Virus record (IMG/VR): IMGVR_UViG_3300006846_000058
Coordinates: 1-22,875 of that record
DNA: 22,875 nucleotides
From: a virus
Strand: one strand, 5' to 3'
Shown here: in pieces, positions 19,317 to 22,875 of the stretch
Position numbering within the stretch: the stretch's first letter is position 1
How the letters are laid out: every line of letters starts with the position of its first letter
Position numbers and translations under genes: made by a program
The notes under the pieces: model-generated
Databases searched by the model: none
The model's input: only the letters and a program-made list of their open reading frames with translations
What the model was told of the DNA's origin: nothing

Positions 19317-21130
19317 CCCTCGATTTCGAGACTTATTTCGACGACGAGTACACGCTTAAAAAATTAAGCACTGAAGCCTATATCCGTGACTCGCGCTTCG
19401 AGGCGCTAGGCTTGGGCGTGCGCTTCGTTAACGGCGAGCTGCGGTATTTTCCCGATCCTGACGAGTTTCTTCACCACATGCGGGAAGAGCCATCTAAGTT
19501 TGCCGTTCTCTGCCACCACGCCCACTTCGACGGTTTGATTCTCTCCCATCACTACGGAGTGAAGCCCCATGCGTGGCTGGACACGCTTTCAATGGCTCGC
19601 CTTCTCCTCGGCAATCACCTATCTGTCTCTCTGGATAGCCTTGCTCGCCATTTTGGGCTCAGCGCTAAATCTGTCCCTTACGACCTCTTTCGGGGCCGGC
19701 ATTGGGCTGACCTATCTCTTGCTGCGCAGCGCGAGGTAGCAAACGGCTGCCTCCACGACGTCGCCCTCACTTGGGACATCTTTAATAAACTGGCGCCGTC
19801 CTTCCCCGTGGAAGAGTATCCCGTGGTCGACGAAACGATTCGCATGTTCACGGAACCTCGCCTTGAGGCCGATATCGATCTCTTGGGCAAAGTATGGAGC
19901 GAAGAGAATGAGCGTCGTCGAGCGGGTCTGGCTGATCTCGGTGTCAGCGATAGCGATCTACAATCTAGCGATAAATTTGCTGATCTTCTCCGCGCTGCAG
20001 GAGTGGAGCCAGCGACTAAAGCTGGAAAAAACGGACCCATCTACGCCTTCGCCAAAACCGACGAGTTCATGAAGCAACTGCTCGAGCACGATGACGAACG
20101 CGTGGCGCTGCTCGCCGCTGCCCGGCTTGGGATCAAGAGCACGATCGACCAGACCCGGGCGGAACGTTTGGGCTGGATGTCCAGGCGTGGATCTACGATG
20201 CCGGTCTATCTCAGCTACGCAGCCGCGCATACCACACGCTGGGGCGGTGGGGATAAAGTGAACTGGCAGAACTTCAGGCGCGTCGATAAGAAATCGGGCA
20301 AGGCGTACATCCGCCAGGCGATCAAGGCGCCGGCGGAGCACGTGATAATCAAGGCGGACAAATCGCAAGTGGAATGCCGCTTTTTGAATATGGTGGCGGG
20401 CCAGTGGGACGTAATTGAGCGCTTCGCAAAAAAGGAGGATCCCTATGTCGGAATTGCAAGCAAGTTCTACGGACGGCCTATTACGCGAAGCGATGAAGCT
20501 GAGCGAGGGGTTGGTAAACAGCTTGAACTTTCATGCGGCTACGGTGCAGGCGCTAGTACCATTGTCCGCACGGCAGCGCGCGGGACTTATGGCCCTCCAG
20601 TCAAGCTTACTGAGAGTGAAGGACTGCTTGCACGAGATTTGTATCGCGACACACACCCCGCCGTCGTGCAGCTCTGGAAGCAAGCGGGAAGAATCATTGC
20701 AGGACTTGCGGGAACGACAAGCCCTATTAGGTGGGGAGTCCTGACCGTACATTCGAACGCAATTATTCTGCCTAACGGCTGTCCCCTCCACTACCCCGAG
20801 CTCGAGTACCACCGCGACGTCGAGACCGGTGACGAGTTCTGGCGCTACCGCACCCGCCACGGCTGGGCGAAGCTGTACGGCGGCAAGCTCGTGGAGAACG
20901 TAATCCAGGCGTTGTCGCGCGTAGACATGTCCCAAACCATTCTGCGATTGCGGGCACGGGGCTACCGCGTTAGCCTGATGGAGCACGATGCGCTCGCGAT
21001 CGTCGCCCGAAACGATTCGCAGCTTGACAAACATGTTGAAGTCGTTAAGGCTGAAATGAGCCGGTCGCCGACGTGGTTGCCTGGCATTCCGCTGGACTGT
21101 GAAGTAACCGTAGGAGAACGGTATGGCTAG
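19304..21130 (+). CDS. Family A DNA polymerase with 3'-5' exonuclease domain
   Basis: This 608-aa enzyme would replicate the phage genome. The exonuclease half shows Exo I TLDFETY (5-11), Exo II CHHAHFDGLIL (70-80) and Exo III CLHDVALTWDIF (149-160, Asp152); the usual Exo III Tyr four residues before the Asp is Gly here. The polymerase half shows TTRWGGGDKVNWQNFRR (310-326), motif A IIKADKSQVECRF (348-360, Asp352), motif B RGVGKQLELSCGYGAG (401-416, Lys405) and motif C SLMEHDALAIV (557-567). Motif C has HDA where most family A enzymes have HDE. The length suits compact phage polymerases without a 5' nuclease. It overlaps the preceding 49-aa gene by 13 bases and the next gene by eight. A candidate nested gene lies at 20445-20744. 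Confidence 0.93.
   Translation: MQIVTLDFETYFDDEYTLKKLSTEAYIRDSRFEALGLGVRFVNGELRYFPDPDEFLHHMREEPSKFAVLCHHAHFDGLILSHHYGVKPHAWLDTLSMARLLLGNHLSVSLDSLARHFGLSAKSVPYDLFRGRHWADLSLAAQREVANGCLHDVALTWDIFNKLAPSFPVEEYPVVDETIRMFTEPRLEADIDLLGKVWSEENERRRAGLADLGVSDSDLQSSDKFADLLRAAGVEPATKAGKNGPIYAFAKTDEFMKQLLEHDDERVALLAAARLGIKSTIDQTRAERLGWMSRRGSTMPVYLSYAAAHTTRWGGGDKVNWQNFRRVDKKSGKAYIRQAIKAPAEHVIIKADKSQVECRFLNMVAGQWDVIERFAKKEDPYVGIASKFYGRPITRSDEAERGVGKQLELSCGYGAGASTIVRTAARGTYGPPVKLTESEGLLARDLYRDTHPAVVQLWKQAGRIIAGLAGTTSPIRWGVLTVHSNAIILPNGCPLHYPELEYHRDVETGDEFWRYRTRHGWAKLYGGKLVENVIQALSRVDMSQTILRLRARGYRVSLMEHDALAIVARNDSQLDKHVEVVKAEMSRSPTWLPGIPLDCEVTVGERYG
20445..20744 (+). CDS. Candidate nested gene inside the DNA polymerase, 99 aa
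   Basis: In another forward frame within the polymerase, an ATG at 20445 has the strong Shine-Dalgarno AAGGAGG six bases upstream. It opens 99 codons: MSELQASSTDGLLREAMKLS, EGLVNSLNFHAATVQALVPL, a helical SARQRAGLMALQSSLLRVKD stretch, then a Cys/Ser-containing segment and a charged SLQDLRERQALL end. The composition looks like an ordinary helical protein. Over the same 300 bases the polymerase uses noticeably more A- or T-ending codons (GGA, ATT, GCA, CTT, GAA) than just before and after. No family is recognised. The polymerase residues KKEDPYV at this spot are common in related enzymes and by themselves create part of the purine run, so chance is possible. Confidence 0.42.
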   Translation: MSELQASSTDGLLREAMKLSEGLVNSLNFHAATVQALVPLSARQRAGLMALQSSLLRVKDCLHEICIATHTPPSCSSGSKREESLQDLRERQALLGGES

Positions 21131-21278
21131 CAAACGCAGGACCAAAGAAGCGAAAGTGATGGGCGAGTTCAAGCGCGGCACGCTCCACTCCGGATCGAAG
21201 ACCGGTCCGAAGGTGACGAGCCGGAAGCAGGCCGTCGCGATCGCGCTGAGCGAAGCGGGAAAGAGCAAAAAGAAATGA
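21123..21278 (+). CDS. DUF6496 family basic peptide, 51 aa
   Basis: The sequence ASKRRTKEAKVMGEFKRGTL then HSGSKTGPKVTSRKQAVAIA and LSEAGKSKKK matches the DUF6496 pattern (KVM.EFK.G.LHSGSK.GPKV..RKQA.AIALSEA). These are short, basic, conserved proteins of phage and bacterial origin, of unknown function; nucleic-acid binding is a reasonable guess from the charge. It overlaps the polymerase stop by eight bases and the nuclease start by ATGA, so it is part of the replication operon. An AGGAG site lies six bases before the ATG. Confidence 0.85.
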   Translation: MASKRRTKEAKVMGEFKRGTLHSGSKTGPKVTSRKQAVAIALSEAGKSKKK

Positions 21279-21934
21279 AACTTCCCGTAGTCTCATATAC
21301 GTTTTTGCGTAACTGGGAAAATTGTCCCCGGAAAGCGCATCATATTCACGTTTTAAAAGATTTGCCCAAGCAGCCTGATAGTGAACTTGTGGCTATGAAA
21401 CACGGAATAGCTGTGCACGATGCGATGGAAGCGCGCTTGAAGAAAAAGAAACCGTTACCCGAGACGATGCAGAAGTGGGAACGCTTCTGCGACTTCGGTG
21501 CGCACCCCATCGAAGTTGAGCTCAAAGTAGCGATCCGCTCCGATGGTAGCCCCTGCCAGTTCTTCGATTCCGACGTCTGGTGCCGGGGCAAGGTCGACGT
21601 CGCGGTGTTCCACGACCCCGCGCTCACCTGCGCCATCTTCGACTGGAAGACGGGCAAGAAGCGCGAGGATCCCGCCGAGCTCGAACTGCATGCGATGATG
21701 CTGCAGCGCCGACACCCGCAGTACAAAACCATCGTGGGCCATTACGTCTGGCTTGGTGACAACGAGATCGGTGCGCAGCACGATCTCAGCGACGGTGCGA
21801 GCGTACTCGCGAGCACGCAGCGTCAAATGGCCGAAATTCAGAAACACGCCGACGTCGGTTATTGGCCCCCGCGGGAAAACCCGCTCTGTGGCTGGTGTCC
21901 GGTGCGGAGCTGCGAGTTCAATCCGAAGAGATGA
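21275..21934 (+). CDS. Cas4/RecB-like PD-(D/E)XK nuclease with probable Fe-S cluster
   Basis: The 219-aa protein has the RecB-family plan: SYTFLRNWENCPRKAHH (7-23), AMKHGIAVHDAMEARL (40-55) with His48, then GKVDVAV (105-111, Asp108) and IFDWKTGK (121-128, Asp123 and Lys125), the active-site D...DxK. Cys17 and the C-terminal cluster CGWCPVRSC (205, 208, 213) give four cysteines, as in Cas4 and AddB nucleases that hold a 4Fe-4S cluster. It would be a DNA exonuclease acting in replication, recombination or host DNA breakdown. It lies directly after the polymerase and the DUF6496 peptide. No cas1, cas2 or CRISPR array is nearby, so it is a phage replication-type nuclease. Confidence 0.85.
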   Translation: MKLPVVSYTFLRNWENCPRKAHHIHVLKDLPKQPDSELVAMKHGIAVHDAMEARLKKKKPLPETMQKWERFCDFGAHPIEVELKVAIRSDGSPCQFFDSDVWCRGKVDVAVFHDPALTCAIFDWKTGKKREDPAELELHAMMLQRRHPQYKTIVGHYVWLGDNEIGAQHDLSDGASVLASTQRQMAEIQKHADVGYWPPRENPLCGWCPVRSCEFNPKR

Positions 21935-22014
21935 AGATGGACGTACTCGCGGTATTCGCTCTCCTGATTTTCCTTTACGGGCCGCCGGATCGAGATTGGT
22001 GGTTCGAGTGCTGA
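21931..22014 (+). CDS. 27-aa membrane peptide
   Basis: The ATG overlaps the nuclease stop (ATGA). It encodes MKMDVLAVFALLIFLYGPPD and RDWWFEC, a single short membrane helix with a Trp/Cys tail. It is in the right place for an operon member, but its size makes chance possible. Confidence 0.4.
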   Translation: MKMDVLAVFALLIFLYGPPDRDWWFEC

Positions 22015-22032
22015 CGAAAAGATAGGGATGGC

Positions 22033-22275
22033 ATGACACCAAGCAGTTTCCCACTTCGGATCGAAAACCAGCGGCGCATCGATCGCGCGTTGTGGCCGGT
22101 CGCCGCCTTCATTCTGGGGCTCGGCGGCCAGAATTGGTACTACGCGCGGCTGTCCGCCTACACGCCCTGCTACGAAGCGGGCTGGCAAATCTCGATGTGG
22201 ATTTACATGAGCATCCCGGTTGTCGTGCTTGTCGGGATTGGAATTGGGATCGGCTATTGGCTGGGAGCACGTTAA
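22033..22275 (+). CDS. Small two-helix membrane protein, 80 aa
   Basis: An N-terminal basic segment (about 1-18) is followed by helix one (ALWPVAAFILGLGGQNWYYA), a short loop with CYEAGWQ, and helix two (WIYMSIPVVVLVGIGIGIGY) with a short tail WLGAR. GGGAT precedes the ATG. It is encoded after the nuclease, in the early arm, so it is not the lysis holin (found at 13065-13238). It may be a superinfection-exclusion or membrane-anchoring protein; unknown. Confidence 0.68.
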   Translation: MTPSSFPLRIENQRRIDRALWPVAAFILGLGGQNWYYARLSAYTPCYEAGWQISMWIYMSIPVVVLVGIGIGIGYWLGAR

Positions 22276-22308
22276 CCCCATGACAAGGCCGTTACCCAGG
22301 AGCAACAC

Positions 22309-22776
22309 ATGAGCCGTTCTGGATACACCGACGACTTCGGCTGCGATGCCGAGTGGCAGCTCATCATGTATCGGGGCGCGGTCAAGAGCGCCATGCGCGG
22401 CGCCCGTGGCCAAGCCTTCCTCAAGGAATTGCTGGCCGCGCTCGACGCAATGCCGGAAAAGCGGCTGATCGCGAAGTCGTTTGAGGTCGAGGATGGGGCC
22501 GTATGCGCACTCGGCGCAGTGGGCGCGAAGCGCGGCCTCGATATGACCAAGCACAACACGGCTGACGAGGACGGCTACGACCAGGGCGACGGCGCGGAAT
22601 CGGCGGCCGGTGAGCTTGGCATCGCCACCGCCATGGCCCGCGAGATCATTTGGATCAACGACGAGGGTGGCCCCTCGTATCACGGCAAAGAAACCCCGGA
22701 GGAACGCTGGGCTCGCGTCCGCGCATGGGTCGCCAAGAAAATCCTGCCAGACGACTACGTGAGGGTGATCCGATGA
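22309..22776 (+). CDS. Conserved phage protein, 155 aa, unknown function
   Basis: The protein begins SRSGYTDDFGCDAEWQLIMY, then RGAVKSAMRGARGQAFLKEL and LLAALDAMPEKRLIAKSFEV. A GAVCALGAVGAKRG segment (about 63-76), a helix with FGIA-like ELGIATAMAREIIWINDEGG and an ETPEERWARVRAWV end follow. This exact order is one I recognise from many phages of Proteobacteria, with no assigned function. AGGAG is six bases before the ATG. The stop overlaps the next start (ATGA). Confidence 0.8.
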   Translation: MSRSGYTDDFGCDAEWQLIMYRGAVKSAMRGARGQAFLKELLAALDAMPEKRLIAKSFEVEDGAVCALGAVGAKRGLDMTKHNTADEDGYDQGDGAESAAGELGIATAMAREIIWINDEGGPSYHGKETPEERWARVRAWVAKKILPDDYVRVIR

Positions 22777-22875
22777 CCGCCATCGTTCCCGACACCATAG
22801 CGATGCCCAACAGCATGGCTCGGTGGTTGCGCCTCGAAGCGCAGCACTGGCCGCACCTAGGCCCGAAGCTCGTAG
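22773..22875 (+). CDS. Partial gene at window end
   Basis: An ATG at 22773 overlaps the preceding stop (ATGA) and stays open to the end: TAIVPDTIAMPNSMARWLRL then EAQHWPHLGPKLV. Only 34 codons are present; the product cannot be named. Confidence 0.6.
   Translation, partial: MTAIVPDTIAMPNSMARWLRLEAQHWPHLGPKLV

Noticed and set aside
22280-22309. ATG-initiated mini-frame of nine codons before the 155-aa gene
   Set aside because: No ribosome binding site of its own; it only spans the leader and Shine-Dalgarno of the next gene.
1-22875. Temperate lifestyle with integrase or attachment site
   Set aside because: No integrase, excisionase or duplicated tRNA end is visible; the XRE regulator alone does not prove lysogeny.

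Overview
This window is part of a tailed double-stranded DNA phage genome, or a prophage cut from contig context. It carries a leftward late (lysis, packaging, capsid) arm at about 1-14,900 and a rightward early arm at about 16,015-22,875. An AT-rich, repeat-rich switch region of roughly 1.1 kb separates them. The capsid protein belongs to the N4-gp56 family, so a podovirus-like phage is likely. No virion RNA polymerase, tail tube, integrase, tRNA or CRISPR array is visible. GC-rich coding, strong Shine-Dalgarno sites and the small-protein families point to a Proteobacterial host (Alpha- or Betaproteobacteria are plausible); nothing here fixes the host further.

Late arm, in transcription order from about 14,900 down to 1: four small genes (a conserved GEI-type protein, a KTSC protein, a conserved 89-aa protein, a repeat-containing basic peptide), then a 74-aa protein resembling the Acb2/Tad1-hairpin (DUF7681) family, which is an anti-CBASS candidate. 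Next comes a compact lysis cassette (GH19-like endolysin, 57-aa holin, overlapping Rz/Rz1 spanins), two membrane-anchored coiled-coil proteins, large terminase and portal. An unusual block then sits between portal and scaffold: an O-antigen ligase/polymerase-like membrane protein, a small membrane protein that starts at TTG inside it, and three consecutive proteins with N-terminal signal peptides, the last a large BNR/GH74-like beta-propeller. A promoter and a leader with three CGUAA-loop hairpins follow, then the scaffold, a major capsid protein with an inserted Ig-like domain, and a small capsid-region protein. Almost every junction is an ATGA-type overlap, so the arm reads as translationally coupled operons.

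Switch region, about 14,886-16,014: a GC-rich hairpin in the late leader, AT-rich DNA without credible genes, several direct and inverted repeats, and a dense array of GTGCCC/GGGCAC half-sites just upstream of an XRE-family regulator. This looks like a control region, and possibly a replication origin.

Early arm: the regulator, a sigma70-like promoter, two acidic conserved proteins with matching structured leaders, a string of small overlapping genes, a family A DNA polymerase, a DUF6496 basic peptide, a Cas4/RecB-like PD-(D/E)XK nuclease and small membrane or conserved phage proteins. A 99-codon frame nested inside the polymerase gene has an excellent ribosome binding site and coincides with altered polymerase codon choice; it may be a hidden gene.

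All family assignments come from reading motifs by eye; no database search was run.
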